In this document: positions 24,166 through 37,600 of the stretch, piece after piece
How positions within the stretch are numbered: position 1 is the stretch's first letter
Layout: every line of letters starts with the position of its first letter
Assembly (NCBI GenBank): GCA_036346275.1
Contig: CM070715.1
Coordinates: forward strand, 71,721,667-71,785,666
Direction of reading: 5' to 3'
Origin: Otatea glauca
Lineage: Eukaryota > Streptophyta > Magnoliopsida > Poales > Poaceae
Length of the DNA stretch: 64,000 nt
The notes under the pieces: model-generated
Databases searched by the model: none
What the model was told of the DNA's origin: nothing
Seen by the model: the letters and a program-made list of their open reading frames with translations, nothing else
Position numbers and translations under genes: made by a program

Positions 24166-24310
24166 TAGAGATCAAATTACTAAACTCGAAAAGAAGTACA
24201 ATATGTATTTTAATAAATTTTTTAGCAGCAAATCGTCGCAATCTACAAATCGAGCAAAGACAGAGCGCCTCTCTGTCTTTGCTCGATCGGTCGGGAGGCA
24301 GGGGTCTTAG

Positions 24311-24320
24311 TTATATAAAC
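24311..24320 (-). promoter_or_regulatory. TATA box of the CACTA-2 transposase gene
   Basis: The minus strand reads GTTTATATAACTAAGACC at the inner edge of the right subterminal array, about 600 bp upstream of the start codon at 23717. Confidence 0.55.
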
Positions 24321-24324
24321 GACT

Positions 24325-24642
24325 TATCACTGCCGGTTCTGCGCAGAACCGACAGTGATAAGCTCGGACTGCGCTGGAAAATAATATCACTGCCGGTTCT
24401 AGTCTCAAACCGGCAGTGAAAAGTCAAGTACCACTGCCGGTTTAAGGACGACCCGACAGTGATATATCTCTACCGGTTGTTGTCTCAAACCGACAGTGAT
24501 ATCTTGCTTTTTACTGCCGGATGGTTGCTTGAACCGGCAGTGATAAGGTCTCGCCCCCAACTTAAGTTTCGAACCGGCAAAGATATGTTATCACTGCCGA
24601 CTCGGTCCTAACCGGTAGTGATATGCCGACAAGAATTGCCTG
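24325..24642. repeat. right subterminal repeats of CACTA-2
   Basis: About ten copies of ATCACTGCCGGTT / AACCGGCAGTGAT, alternating, end just before the right TIR. Several copies have decayed (AACCGACAGTG, TCTACCGGTTG). Confidence 0.88.
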
Positions 24643-24655
24643 TTCTGTAGTAGTG

Positions 24656-24995
24656 GCAGTTTGCTTGCATTGGAGGCAGTCTTCGTGATTGTTGGACGTG
24701 CGCATGTATGTCGCACGCATGACATGAGGAAATAGCTAGTGAGATCGTTACTTCAACTTAAGTGCAGATAGCATATGAACTTAAGTGGTACTTCTTAATA
24801 AAATTAATGAAAGCGAGAGAAAAAGACGCAAGTCTGTGTTGTTCCTCGTGTTCATCATCCGCTTGTGTGTGGGTGATCTAAGGTTGAAAACATATGTGAG
24901 TTCTCTCCTGGTATTTGGCCAACAACGCACTACACCTCCTTTCGAGGCCTTCGCTCCGTATGCCCCCATGTCATCAAAATATGTTGTTAGCATGT
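24656..24995. other. short non-coding spacer
   Basis: I see no gene or repeat in this 340-bp stretch between CACTA-2 and the gypsy element. The short ORFs on both strands show no domain. Confidence 0.5.
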
Positions 24996-25725
24996 TGTTT
25001 GCACCAAAATTTAGTAGATAGGGTCAAAATCAGCAGTCCAAGATCAACAAGATACGATTGGATAACAGATCAAGATATTTGAAAACAAAACAGGTTGTTA
25101 AGGAAAGCACCCTCCAAATAGAGGCCGATACGGATTCTATTCCTAACGTGTTGTACCAGGACTCTATCGGCCAATGGCTATAAAAGAGGTCTAGAGGTGA
25201 TCAGAAAAGCTGCTCAGAGCCAATCAACCAATTCGCATCTACTTTTCATCTACTTTTCCGTCGACTAGGAGTAGTTTCTGTAATTTTGATTCTTGTAACT
25301 CAGTTTCGATCAATAAAGTTGCGTATCGCCGATTGTTGATCATCCTCAGTTACGCCCCAGGTTTGATTTATTCTGATCTTGTTACGCATCGCCTTCTTCA
25401 TAATCGATCTGCCTTTATCCTCTGATTAGCCTTAATCGGCTAGTTAGATTTACCCTTTTTTATCTTGATTTAATCGGCTTTGAGCTGATTGAATCTAAGC
25501 CGATTGATCTTCACGATCGGCTAGTTAGATTTATCCCGTTACCTTGATCTTGATCGGCTTCAAGCTGATTGAGTTTAAGCCGATTGATCGTTACGATCGG
25601 CCTTGAGTGAATTTTATATTTTTTACCTTGTCGGTTACAGGTCAAATCGACTGGCACGCTCTGAACCCGGTGTTCATCTGGTGTGCTGTTGTCAGAAACC
25701 CTACATCAAGTTTTTGACGCCAACA
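24996..25725 (+). repeat. 5' LTR of the gag-only gypsy element
   Basis: 730 bp, with a TATA box in GGCTATAAAAGAGG near 25178 and tandem degenerate blocks of the AATCGGCT / AGCCGATTGA type at 25430-25610. The sequence after it, TGGCACGCCCGGTGGGAC at 25732-25749, occupies the primer-site position. Confidence 0.88.
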
Positions 25726-25731
25726 CACTCT

Positions 25732-25749
25732 TGGCACGCCCGGTGGGAC
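25732..25749 (+). promoter_or_regulatory. probable primer binding site
   Basis: TGGCACGCCCGGTGGGAC begins with the TGG expected opposite a tRNA 3' CCA end and lies 6 bp after the 5' LTR. I did not identify the tRNA. Confidence 0.5.
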
Positions 25750-25752
25750 TAG

Positions 25753-28200
25753 ATGGCAGCGTCAAGGAAATCAATTCTACCATCCGATCTCAACGTCGAA
25801 GCTATGATCGTCACAACGATGGACGATTTAACGACAGAACAACGTAGAGAAATCGAAGATCGAAAAGCTGCTCTAGAAGAGATGATGCTGAATTGCTATC
25901 AGAAGACTAGATGTGGCGTCACTCAAAAAACTGCTTTGCCGACAGTCAATGCCCTTTGCAATGCAGGCATCACAGATGGTCCGGTAAGTTCATACCTACC
26001 CACTCAAGCTGAATTATCGGCTATGATTAATCAATCTATACATCACGCGCTGGTAAGCCAATCATCGGCTCTTGTTACAACGCTGAAGCCGATGATTGCG
26101 AATAGTGTGAAGACAATCGCTCAAGAATTGGCATCATCTGGGAGTCTGCTTGACCCGATGCAAGCTCATCAAGCTATCACCGCTTCAATAGCGCAAAATA
26201 CGCAGAGTACGTCAGCCGATCCTAAACCATCGGCTATAGCTTCACCCCTAACCATGATGCCGACTCAACCTACCGTCATATTACCGCGAGACTCACGCCC
26301 TAGCGGGGTCACACATTATCAGGCATACACTGATGCCACTAAACTGAACGTGTCGGCCGTCTTGCCGTCGTCAGCCCCGTTTAATGTTTTCCCGCGATCG
26401 GTTCCACAGCCAATTGAGGTTAACAGATATCCTCTACATCAACAGCCGATTCTGCTTCAGAATCCGGTTCCTCATAAGGTTGTCACCTACACGGAACCTT
26501 TCGTCCCATTGCCGGAGCCACCCATTAGGAGATACAATGGGTACGACCAGGCCGCACAATATCCATCGGCCAAAACAAATCGGCAGCCCGAGTTTGCGCT
26601 CGGGGGGCAGGGTGCTAATTATGATGGTAATTGGCAGAACCCAAACACTTGGTCGACTGGTGATGTTAACTGGGCTGACCAAATTTCCGTCGTACTGCGT
26701 GATCATTTTGGATTACAACCTAAGGGTAAAGTCATCGGCTATAGAAAGCCGTATCCGGATTATATAGATCACATGCAATATCCACATGATTTTAAAGTTC
26801 CTGATTTTGCCAAATTTTCTGGGAATATTCAGTCACGACCTTAGAGCACGTCGGACGCTTTATCGCTCAGTGTGGCGAGGCAATTCGGTCAACGGGTGAA
26901 AATTAGATTATTCCCTTGTCTTTATCGGGAGTGCTTTCACTTGGTTTACTAGTTTACCTCCAAATTCGGTTCATTTTGGAGCGATTTGGAAAGCCGATTC
27001 CATGAGTATTTTTCTCCTGATGCGAACTCGTGATTTCGATCTAAGTTCATCCAACAAAGACTGGGAATCGGTAAATGATTATGTTAAGAGATTCAGAGAA
27101 GTGAGAAATAGGTGTTTTAGTGTTACCCTTCCTGATAATCAGTTGGCCGATTTAGCTTTCCAGGGGCTGATACCCCCATTAAGAGAAAAATTCGGCGGGC
27201 AGGAATTCACCAATTTAATTCATCTCTTACAGCGAGTATCAGTTCAAGAAAGCCGTTTCTCCGATGATAACGGCTTCAAAGATGAATTGAAGAATAACAA
27301 AGACAAGATACAATCGGCTATAGAGGATGACCAACTAAAATTTGCAGAAGAGCCGACGATGCAGCTGGACGCTGATCCTTTTCCAATTAACATGGTTCAT
27401 TGCTCTAAAAAGAAGGAAAAGCCGACACAAGATGCAGAGCCTAAGGATCAAATTCATATATCATCAGCTATAAAAATGACACATCAAGCCGATGTACAAT
27501 CAAATTCTGATGGCAATAAGACACTCATGATTACTGTTGGCTCTATACAAATAAAAGTCGACCGTGAAGGGGAAATTTTTAAAACAATCACACCAAAGGG
27601 TTATTAGGCTGAGAGAGCATTGCCACTACGTAAGCCGATACAGAAGTCGAAGCCCACTTTTTCCCAACTACTAGCAAAATATGAAAGAAGGAATGAAAGG
27701 CCACGACAAAGTCCTCCACATCGGTCGGTTAATGAATATCGGCCAAGCGGCCCTGAAAGAGCTCACCAACGGTGCCCTTTTTGGCAATTTTGTTGGGAGA
27801 GGGGATTAGCTTTGCCATCACCAAACACATGTCCGATGCGGTATTACCCATGTCAAGGTGATAAGTAGCGATGGTCGGCTAAAGATAGAATTTCTAAGCC
27901 GACCATAAGTCAGAAACAAGACCAAGATGAAGGGTCTAACACTGCGGCTAGTATGGATCTGTTAGGAAAAATATGTAAGTCGATCGAACCAAAGCCGAGA
28001 TGGTGTCCTCCAGGTTTAAGCCGATCACAAAGAAGAAGACTTGAGCGGCTAAGGACCCAAGAGATGAGGGAAGCTGAACAAGAAAAATGAAGGGATAAAA
28101 CTTTTAATGAGCTTCATCCGATTAAGATTGCGAGAAAAGAGTCGAGGAAGAAAAAACCGGATTCGGCCAATGATTTTTGTTCGACGAAGCCGATCTAGTT
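25753..28200 (+). pseudogene. gypsy (Tat-like) gag, decayed
   Basis: The ATG at 25753 opens a 363-codon frame, rich in Pro, Gln and Thr, ending PDFAKFSGN, the usual lead into the Retrotrans_gag domain. A TAG at 26842 and frameshifts follow. The capsid-like core continues with FTWFTSLPPNSVHF, then in the ORF at 27002-27607 with DYVKRFREVRNRCF, LADLAFQGLIPPLREKF and a Leu-rich end. A later segment (27620-27868) has RCPFWQFCWERG and a Cys-rich patch. PKPRWCPPGLSRSQRRRLER follows near 27990-28040. These are gag-region features of Tat-type elements. The protein would package element RNA; here it is broken. Confidence 0.75.
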
Positions 28201-28473
28201 TGGAAAATCATACCACCCGTCAGCTTGAGAGATAGCCGATTTGGTAAGGGATCATCGTTGGATCGTGTAGTGTTCATCGGTTTGTTCAAAGTACTGGTTA
28301 GATCTTGATTGGCTAGAACTCAAATATGAATATACGAGTTGGCCGATTACCGACCTTAAAGTCAAATTAACTCGATGCAGTTAAAATTTTGGTTATGATA
28401 AGAAAATATATGTTTAAGCCGATGATGAAATTTTTTGAAAGATAACATGTTATTTCTCAAAAATATAGGCATA

Positions 28474-29203
28474 TGTTTGCACCAAAATTTGGCAGATAGG
28501 GTCAAAATCGGCAGTCCAAGATCAACAAGATACGATTGGATAACAGATCAAGATATTTGGAAACAAAACAGGTTATTAAGGAAAGCACCCTCCAAATAGA
28601 GGCCGATACGGATTCTATTCCTAACGTGTTGTACCAGGACTCTATCAGCCAATGGCTATAAAAGAGGTCTAGAGGTGATCAGAAAAGCTGCCCAGAGCCA
28701 ATCAACCAATTCGCATCTACTTTTCATCTACTTTTCCGTCGACTAGGAGTAGTTTCTGTAATTTAGATTCTTGTAACTCAGTTTCGATCAATAAAGTTAC
28801 GCATCGCCGATTGTTGATCATCCTCAGTTACGCCCCAGATTTGATTTATTCTGATCTTGTTACGCATCGCCTTCTTCAGAATCGATCTGCCTTTATCCTC
28901 TGATTAGCCTTAATCGGCTAGTTAGATTTACCCTTTTTTATCTTGATTTAATCGGCTTTGAGCTGATTGAATCTAAGCCGATTGATCTTCACGATCGGCT
29001 AGTTAGATTTATCCTGTTACCTTGATCTTGATCGGCTTCAAGCTGATTAAGTTTAAGCCGATTGATCGTTACGATCGGCTTTGAGTGAATTTTATATTTT
29101 TTACCTTGTCGATTACAGGTCAAATCGACTGGCACGCTCTGAACCCAGTGTTCATCTGGTGTGCTGTTGTCAGAAACCCTACATCAAGTTTTTGACGCCA
29201 ACA
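28474..29203 (+). repeat. 3' LTR of the gag-only gypsy element
   Basis: 730 bp, collinear with the 5' LTR with no indels that I could see and 17 substitutions. Confidence 0.88.
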
Positions 29204-29935
29204 CATGCCCTCTCCCCCTCCCGCTCCCTCTCTTCCCCCACGGCTTTGCCTTTTCGTCGTGCTAGGTTTTGTGGGTTTTCCGTGGAGCTCTTTTACGGTG
29301 GATTAAAATCAATATAAGCCGTCTATTCCTTTGAATCTAATGGTTGAGATCAATTTAGATCTAGTTATACTACCACCTGTAGTATTGGTAGTAAAATTGA
29401 AAGAGGGGTAAAAGGGTAAAAAAATTCGTCATACTATCTGTCCTCTACGGTAAAATACGTTCTGTGATCCTGATGAATGACGGATGAATGGATAAGGAGT
29501 CTTTGAAGATCAATAGGTATTCGGTGAATCCAAAACTGTAAACGAATTAGGAAAAATCTAAAATACCCCTGATAAATAGATAGAAAAAGTCTAAAATGCC
29601 CTTGAGAATGGATGGTTAGATTTAATTCCTACTACCAATACTTACTACCTATGTAGACCACTGTAAAATTTCTCTTTCCGTGACCGCGAGATCCCGTGCC
29701 ATTGTGTATTGTTTTGGTTTGGTCTATGGAATATTGAAATCAAACACATGGAATATAGAACTTTTATGTGTGAAACATCGTCTAAGAACCATTGAAACCA
29801 AACAAACGCAGCATAGAAATTTAATGCGTGGAACATTATCGAGGAACCGTTGAAACATCGAAACCAAATGAACATTTAGCTACCGGAACATCATACACCC
29901 AAGGATTGAAATCTCATTTTGCTGTAAATATGGTC
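29204..29935. other. non-coding spacer
   Basis: There is a pyrimidine-rich CT stretch at 29209-29250, then AT-rich sequence. TACTACCACC...GGTAGTA (29368-29392) and CTACTACCAATACTTACTACC (near 29630) hint at an eroded MITE, but no target duplication was found. No gene is supported. Confidence 0.4.
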
Positions 29936-31335
29936 CATGGCCGGAGAACGAAATCTCGGTGAGATCTCACCATTTCAAATAAATTCTAGACGAAATGTAA
30001 AAAAAAAATTGAATTCTGGTTTTTTTCTACCGAGAAAACCGAGATTTTGGCGAGATTTGCTTAGATCTCGGTAAAATTGCACTGAGTGAAAAATAGCTCA
30101 AACGATGTTGAAATATTTTGTAGAGGTTCTTGATACATCATTTATATTTCCATAAAAATTTAAGGTGATTATAAATTTTTTTTTTAATTCAAACATTGAA
30201 ACTGTCCTAATAAACCGCTGACCAGCAAATTTGAACCGAATGAAAAATGAAACAAATCATGTTAGAAAATTATGAAATTATTTTTGCATGGTTATGTTGC
30301 ATTAATAATATTCCCATAAAATTTTCAGATGATGATCAAGCTTCATTAATGTTTAAAAATTCGAATAGTGCTAATACTAGCAAACTTCAACCAAATGAAA
30401 AATGGTACAAACCATGCTAGAAAATTTTGAATTTTGTTTTGAATGTTCCTTATGTATCATTAAAGTTTGTATAAAATTTTTATATGATGATCAAACTTCA
30501 AGAAGTTCCAAAAATTCTAACAATGCTACATCCTAATAAAAGCCTGATGATCAATACATATATTTCCTTTAATAATCAAAAAAGGTTTAAAATTTTTGAA
30601 AATTTTGCAGAAGGGTTCTAATGAAATGCTTAAGATCTCATAAAAAGTATGAATCATGATCATACGCCAGTGAATATATAAAATTCTTACAATTGCACTG
30701 TACCATTTATGTTCTTTCTGTTTTTGATTTTTGAAATATAACAAAAAAAGTTCAATGCATACATAGATTTGATTGAGGAAACAAAAAAATTTGAATTTTT
30801 TTTTAAATTTTACATAATGGTACTGAGGAAATTATTAAGCTCTCAGAAAAATTTTGGATCATTATCATACTCGAGCAAATTTATAAAATTCTAACAATGT
30901 TACTGTCCCAATTATGTTCATTCTGTTTTTGATTTTGAAAGATAACAAATTAAGTTCAATTATTTTGAAAATTTTTATGTATGATCCTACGACTTCTTAG
31001 GATGGTACCATAAATTTTTTAAATCATGATAAAGCACTTATAATTTTATAAAAATTTGACAGTGTTTCTGCAGTTTTTAAAAAATGTCTCAAAAATTCAG
31101 TTTTACAACAAATTTTCGTAGGAGATGACTTTCTTAAGAGTTATTGAATTTTTGATCAAATCTGATCATAAAACATCAAATTCGGATTAAAATCCTGAGA
31201 TCTCGCTGAGATATAGCGAGATTACTGTAGCAATTCAAATTTTTTAATTTTTTCACCCCGGTCGGCATTTCAAAACTCGTCCATGTCCGGTAAGCGAGAT
31301 CTCGCGAGAAACAATCAAATTTTTTGACCTAGTAA
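29936..31335 (-). repeat. dispersed AT-rich repeat, inverted homologue of the 52.5-54.0 kb element
   Basis: Its reverse complement aligns collinearly with 52,660-53,800. Shared landmarks include GTCATCTCCTA..AAAATTTG, GCAGAAACACTGTCA, GGATCATACATAAAAA, AAAAACAGAATGAACATAA followed by TTGGGACAGT, and TCAATCAAATCTATGTA. The outer parts differ: here they are GAGATCTCGGTGAGATCTC-like runs, whereas the other copy has TTTCGGCGAAATTTCGG runs. I could not find terminal repeats or a duplication for this copy. Confidence 0.65.
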
Positions 31336-34300
31336 CACCCACCCAGTTCATTACTCCTACCCAACTCAAAAAATGTGTTCTGGAACATAGCTGCGAACTA
31401 ACGAAACTTTGCAAAGTAATTCGCATAACATTTTTTTTATCTATTGGAACATATGCCTAATTGTCGAGACCCTCCCTTCTGTCGTGGAATACTGAGGTCT
31501 CATATGCATACTGTACTAGTCCCATGATAAGTGGCTAGCATGCATATACACAACATTGCCATCACATCATACACAAGTTCATAATATATTAACGAAATGT
31601 AATTCATACAATAAAGCCTAAAGGCCGAATTAAAATGCAGCAGAAGATACAAAGTCTAGCAGTATGTCTTTACCCAAAATACCACAAGCAACTGACAAGG
31701 AGTAGATCCTAGAAAAGCTCATCGTTTTAATCCCCATAACCTGTGACAAAGTCAGGGAATTCGGTTTCTTTGTCCACCGTATGCCAACAATAAGCAAGGT
31801 TGAGTCCTTCGTACTCAGCAAAACTTGTAGTGTATCATAATGTATAATAAATGCAGGCTATATCGAAGAGAGGTTATCATGTCTATTTGCGTAAAGCTGA
31901 ATTAGAAACATGAGTATCTAGACGTAGATTATAAATGAAATTTGTAAGAGCATTTTGACAAATATGTTAGGTAACAAGTATGAGCAACATAAATTGTAAC
32001 GACTCACAATCCACCATCCTTGCCATCTCTTGGCATAACATCTAAAACAAACTTTCCACAATATTCCTAATGTGATCATTTTTTATAAAAATACAAAGTC
32101 TAACTAGTGTCAGTGCACCAAGTCTCTCATAACCGCGAGCATGGCTTTTCAAAAAAATTTACACTCTGTAGAAGTGTATATATTTACCCTAAGATATGAC
32201 CAATCTCTTTTTACCACTATTTTCACACTTCCTTTGGCATGTGGCCAAGAGGTCACGACATGAACCTTTACATTACCTAGTCCTAACTCTACACCAGCCT
32301 GGTGACAATAAATCCTTGCTATGATGACAGAAGATATTTGTACAATCACTGTACTCTCAACAGTCCATCCTTGTTGAGTCCCCACTTCTCCCCGTAGCAA
32401 GGCATACATCGTTGTATCGACAAGATTTATTCCCAACTCCTCAGTGAGGACACCCCTTCGAACAAACCTACCTGGATTGCCTGTACTACTATAACCTTCT
32501 AATGTGCAAAGCTAGACCCAAGTAATTTAATATATCAAGGCCATCCCATACTATCACTTATGGTTGCTCTGAATATCTTAGATTATACAACACTACGTTC
32601 GATCCTTAATCCGACTCAGACGAGAACACTCTCCCTACACTAGTGCAAGTCCCATGCACTACACAGTATAAATATAGCTTGCCTCTGTCAAACCAAAGAT
32701 TTATTATGATTTTTTAAACTAAAATACCATAAACCATTATCCTCTCAATATGTCCAGGTTTTCTATTTTCCAAACAAATGACATATCCAACCATTTATTC
32801 ACCCAAGACTAAAGCATGGCTAAACAATTGATTTTACTACTCGGATATACCTTTTCACATTAGATATTGTCTAATCCCCTTAACTTATGGTTTCCAAGGA
32901 TAACATGTACATATTTATTAAGGAAGTTCCATGAAATGACAGTTACATCTATCTATACCCACAATATAGCAAATTTTTACCGAAATTAAACGCATACATA
33001 CATAAGTTGATAAAAATAACATAAGCTAAGTGAAATATTGGGATCAACATGATCAAATGGGTGCTTACCTTGCTCATTGGTCTCAGTGACAAAGTCGGGG
33101 TTGACGGCGAGAGTGTCCGAAGTGTTGTATCTATATGTTGTTCATCAAATAGCAATAAGAAGCAAAGAATCCAAATATAATTGAAACCCAAATATTAGTG
33201 TAACAACAGAGAGGTCATATTTTAGAAAAAAATTAGAAATCGACCTTGCAAATTTTGAAGTTTATTTGTGTAGTTTATGGATTTTTAATAACAAAAGTGA
33301 CACAAGTCATTTTTAAATATAATTTTAATCCATGCAAAGTCCAATTCCAATTACTATCATAGAGCAAAAGGTAAATGATATTACAAGAGTTTAGGAGCTG
33401 GTTTAATGATTTTGGAGGATATTTACTATAGTTATCATTATTTGCATTTTGAATGTATTGAAAACTAACTTAAATAGGAGCTCAGTTCAAACTAAGTCTA
33501 ACTTCAAATATTTTTACAAAATTTGGAATCTTATGATCTTAGAATTATTTAAAAATTTATTTCATCCAAATTGGAGTCAGTTTGCAAAAAATCTACATAG
33601 GGCATATGCTAAGTTTTGTCTTCACTATGAATTTAAATCTTAAATAGAGATCAATTTCTAAATATTTTTACAGAATCAAAAAATTCATGATTTAGAAGAA
33701 TTTAGAAACTGGTTTGACTCAATTTAGACTAAATTTGCAAAAGTTATAAGTAATTGAATCTTGTATGCACTGAAAATACCCAAAATAGGAAAAAAGCCTC
33801 CTCAGGGTGAATACGTATTTCTCTTTTTATCGGATTTTCTCGATTTTTCTGATTATTTCCAGTCACTGACAATTGTGACTCGCATGTCAGTGACTTACCC
33901 CGTAAGTAACGATTCAAATTAAGTTTTAATCTAATCGGGGCCCACTTGTCATAGACTCATTAACTTAAACAAGTTCTAATTAGATTTTAACAGGGAATCC
34001 GATAGGTGGGACCAAGATGTTAGCGGGTCATTAATTAAAAACTGGTCTAGTTAGATTTCTAATGGAGATCCTGACATGAGGGACCCACCCGGTAAAGACT
34101 AAGAGATAGAGGAAGAGATTGACAGGGGTGGTCCACTCGTTAGTGAGACGAAGTAGAGCCGGGCACAGAGGAGCTCACCTATGGCGAACAATGGTGCTTG
34201 GTGAGGAATGAGCTGTACAACTAGCTCCAGCAGAGTGAGGGGTCCTAGGGGAGGTCTCGGTAGTGGTCGACGCCTATCGGTGATGGCCAACAGTGAGGAA

Positions 34301-34436
34301 GAGCGGCGGAGGTAGCTACGATTAAGCGTGAAGGGAGATTAGTGGTGCTTATGCTCCGGTAAGTGAGGGAAAATGATCCACAAGGCTCTAGGGTTTCATT
34401 TTTGTACCTAGGGGCCACTACTACAGAACTGGGCAT

Positions 34437-34690
34437 CACAACCGGCCTATTAGAAGCGGTTTGGTGCGAACCCGTTGTGATGTTCGCACCAGAAGCGGTT
34501 CGTTGGCAACGGTCCGGAGAGGGCTTCCAGAAGCGGTTTGAGACACGAACTACTTCTGAAGGTTGCGTTCTAGAAGCGGTTCTTTTCTCAAACCGCTTCG
34601 ATTTTGAAGCGGTTTGAGAAAAGAACCGCTTCTAGAACGCAACCTTCGTAAGCGGTTCGTGTCTCAAACCGCTTCTGGAAGCCCTCCCGC
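34437..34690. repeat. left subterminal repeats and 81-bp hairpin of CACTA-3
   Basis: Copies of GAAGCGGTT / AACCGCTTC start directly inside the TIR. Bases 34519-34599 and 34606-34686 are inverted copies of each other (81-bp arms, about four mismatches, all in one patch) around the 6-nt loop GATTTT. A TATA-like CATTTAAACC follows at 34697-34706, upstream of the transposase gene. Confidence 0.9.
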
Positions 34691-37600
34691 GCAGCGCATT
34701 TAAACCCTTCTTCCTCCATGCGCCAGCAGAGGTACGATCGAACAGAGAAGGCCGACCAAGCGCTGTTCTTGGGGAGGTGCTGTCCAAATTTTTAATTGGA
34801 GGTGATTAGCTCCAAATTAAGTGTTTCAAAGTTAGTAACATCATGTGAACATCCTTCTCACCTAGATATTGCTATTTTTTCAGTGGATGTGGAGAAATCT
34901 TGAACTTTTTAAGCATGATCGAAAATTTGTTTTCTGTGTCTTGTTTTTGTTGTTGTATGAAGATGTAGGGTGGAGATCTAGTTCAAAATATGACATTACA
35001 ATGTAAAGGTGATTGGAAGCTTTAGATCTAGGTGATTGTTAGCTTTAGAATCTTAAATATTACAATATTGGGAGAGATCTAGGTACAACATTGCAAGGAA
35101 GTAATTATTGGTGTATGAAATAAAATAGAAAAACATGTAGAAGGATAAAAAATAATTACAAAGGTAGGAAGGGATACAAAATAATTAGAAAGGTAGGTCT
35201 TTAATTGGATGACGGTGTAGGTGGAGCTTTTTTTTGTTGGGTTTAAATGTTACGAAATTTAAGTTAGGTTATAATTTTTCTAACGGAATTTGTTATAATT
35301 TTTAATGAAATTATAACTTGGTATAGATGAATCGGTAATGGATGTACAATGCGGACCGTTGCTCGAGAGAGTTCATTGATGGTGTGCAGGCTTTTCTCGA
35401 TGCGGCCGTTGCATTCTTGCCTCCAGGCAACTTCATATGTTGTCTGTGTGTAGATTGCAAGAACGAGAAGGAGCACTCCCAGCGATGGCAAGTTATGAAC
35501 CACTTGATCATGAGAGGTTTCATGCCAAACTATACCAGTTGGACCAACCATGGCGAAGTTGAGGTGATTAGCCAGGAAGACGATGAAGAAGACGAGGAAA
35601 AGGAAGATGGATTCAACAAGATCCCTGACGGCACGCACATCTTGTTTCGTGGAAGAAACACTTGGTGACTTTGGTGATGATGAGCTAGACCGATGTTTGC
35701 GTGACGGAGAGGAGACTACACAGATGAAAGATAGTTCGAGAAGTTCCAACGCATGTTAGAGGACCACGAACTCCTTTGTACCCAAACGTAAGCGGGGCCA
35801 CAAAAAGCTGCGTACCACACCGAACTCATGCAATGGAAGGCTAGAAATGGTGTGTCGGATAAGGGATTCGATGAGGTGTTATCACTCGTAAAGAAGTTGC
35901 TTCCGAAGATAACACTCGCCCGAATCTACATATGAAGCCAAGTAAGTCGTCATGCTTTGGGATTGGAAGTACGTAAGATACACGCATGTCCTAATGATTG
36001 TATCTGTATCGTAATGAGTATGCCGATTTGGATGTTTGTCCAATGTACGAGAATCACGGTATAAGGTGAAGCGTGACGATCCGGTGAAATAGATGGGGAG
36101 CGTAAGAAGAAGAGACCTCCACTAAAGTGTTGTGGTATTTCCTGTGATCCCCGATTGAAACGTATGTTTGCTAACAAAACGCAAGCCCGATGATGCGTTG
36201 GCACAAAGAAGAGCGTAAGGACGACGGGATGCTTAGACACCTGCGCAGATGGCTCACAATGGAGGAAAGTCGACCGGACGTGCGGACTTCACGATGAGGT
36301 GAGAAACATAAGGTTTGGGTCGAGTACCGATGGGATGAATCCTTTCGAGAATTGAGCAGCAGACCATAGCACCGCCCGTTACACTATATATCTATAACAT
36401 TCCTCCATGGTCGTGCATGAAGCGAAAGTACATCATGATGCCGTTGTTGATCCAAGGCCCCAAGCAACCCGGAAATGACATCGATGTCTCACCGAAACCA
36501 TTGGTTGAAGATCTTGTGACGTTAGGGACGATGGTGCAAGGGTATGGGATGAGTACAAAGGGAGTATTTCACCCTCGTGCATTGTTATTTGTAACAATCA
36601 ACGATCGCTCGCTCTCGGTAACTGTCCTACTAACTATCAAAGGATATAGAGCCTCGCATCCAAAGCTTAGATGAAACGGATAGCATGTACCTGAAAAACT
36701 CTCGAAAGGTTGTGTACATGGGTCACTGTAGGTTTCTTCTTACGAGTCACCCGTTGCGGAAGGAAGGCAGGAAATTTAACGGGCAACCAAACCTTCTGCA
36801 AGGCCTCAGCATCGTAGTGGGCCACGTGTGTTTGCTATGGTAAAGGATTTGAAAGTAGTATTTGGAAAGGGTCCTGGAAACAAACATTGCAGAATGAGGA
36901 TGGTCATGCACCCATGTGGAAGAAGAAGTCAATATTTTGGGACTTGCCTTATTGGGAAGTCATGGAGGTTCGTCACTCACTTGACTTCATGCACATCACG
37001 AAGAATGTCTGCTTGAACCTGCTAGGCTACATAGATATGTACGGAAAATCGAAAGAGACACTGCAAGCTCGAAAGGACCTTAAACTCTTGGAACTGAGGA
37101 ACGACCTACATCCCGAAAAGAGAGGGAAAGGACAACATTACCTACATCCTGCGAGCTACACTCTAAGCAAAGAAGAGAAAAAAAGCGTGATAGAGTTCCT
37201 GAACAGTGTGAAGGTCCTTTTCGGATACTCCTCGAATGTAAAGAGACTCGTAAACACGAAAGAGAATAAAATCGTACACATGAAATCCCATGACTCTTGT
37301 GTTAATGACACGTTGCTCCTGATGGTTTGTGAGAGGCATCTCGCCCGAGTGGGTACGAGGGACAATCACAAAGTTGTGTTCTTTTTTCGACCCAGATAAA
37401 CTAAGTAAGCTGCAGGATGACGTGGTACAAAGTGTGGTTAGTCTTAAGATGATCTTTCCTGTTGCATTCTTTGATATTATGGTTCATCTCACTGTTCACC
37501 TTGTCAAAGAGATAGGTATTCTTCGAACCCGTGTATCTACACAACATGTTCCCTTTCGAGAGGTACATGAGTGTGCTAAAGAAGTATGTTCAGAACCGCT

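Larger units (their letters stand above)
7788..24655 (-). mobile_element. CACTA-2: complete CACTA transposon with two nested solo LTRs (16,868 bp)
   Basis: The left end CACTACTACAGAA (7788-7800) and right end TTCTGTAGTAGTG (24643-24655) are perfect 13-bp inverted repeats. They are flanked by the 3-bp duplication GCA (7785-7787 and 24656-24658). Without its two solo LTR insertions the element would be about 10.7 kb. On the minus strand the order is right-end repeats, tandem-repeat leader, TNP2 gene, internal repeat array, GC-rich leader, second gene with Transposase_24-like and C48-like regions, left-end repeats. Both genes carry stops and an LTR each, so it is not autonomous now, but its ends look usable. 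Confidence 0.95.
24996..29203 (+). mobile_element. non-autonomous Ty3/gypsy element, gag only (4,208 bp)
   Basis: Two 730-bp LTRs (24996-25725 and 28474-29203) start TGTTTGCACC and end GACGCCAACA. The flanks CATGT and CATGC (24991-24995 and 29204-29208) are a near-perfect 5-bp duplication. I count 17 substitutions between the LTRs (about 2.3%), nearly all transitions. The 2.75 kb interior holds a gag-like region and no protease, reverse transcriptase, RNase H or integrase. It would depend on enzymes from a related autonomous element. Confidence 0.9.
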
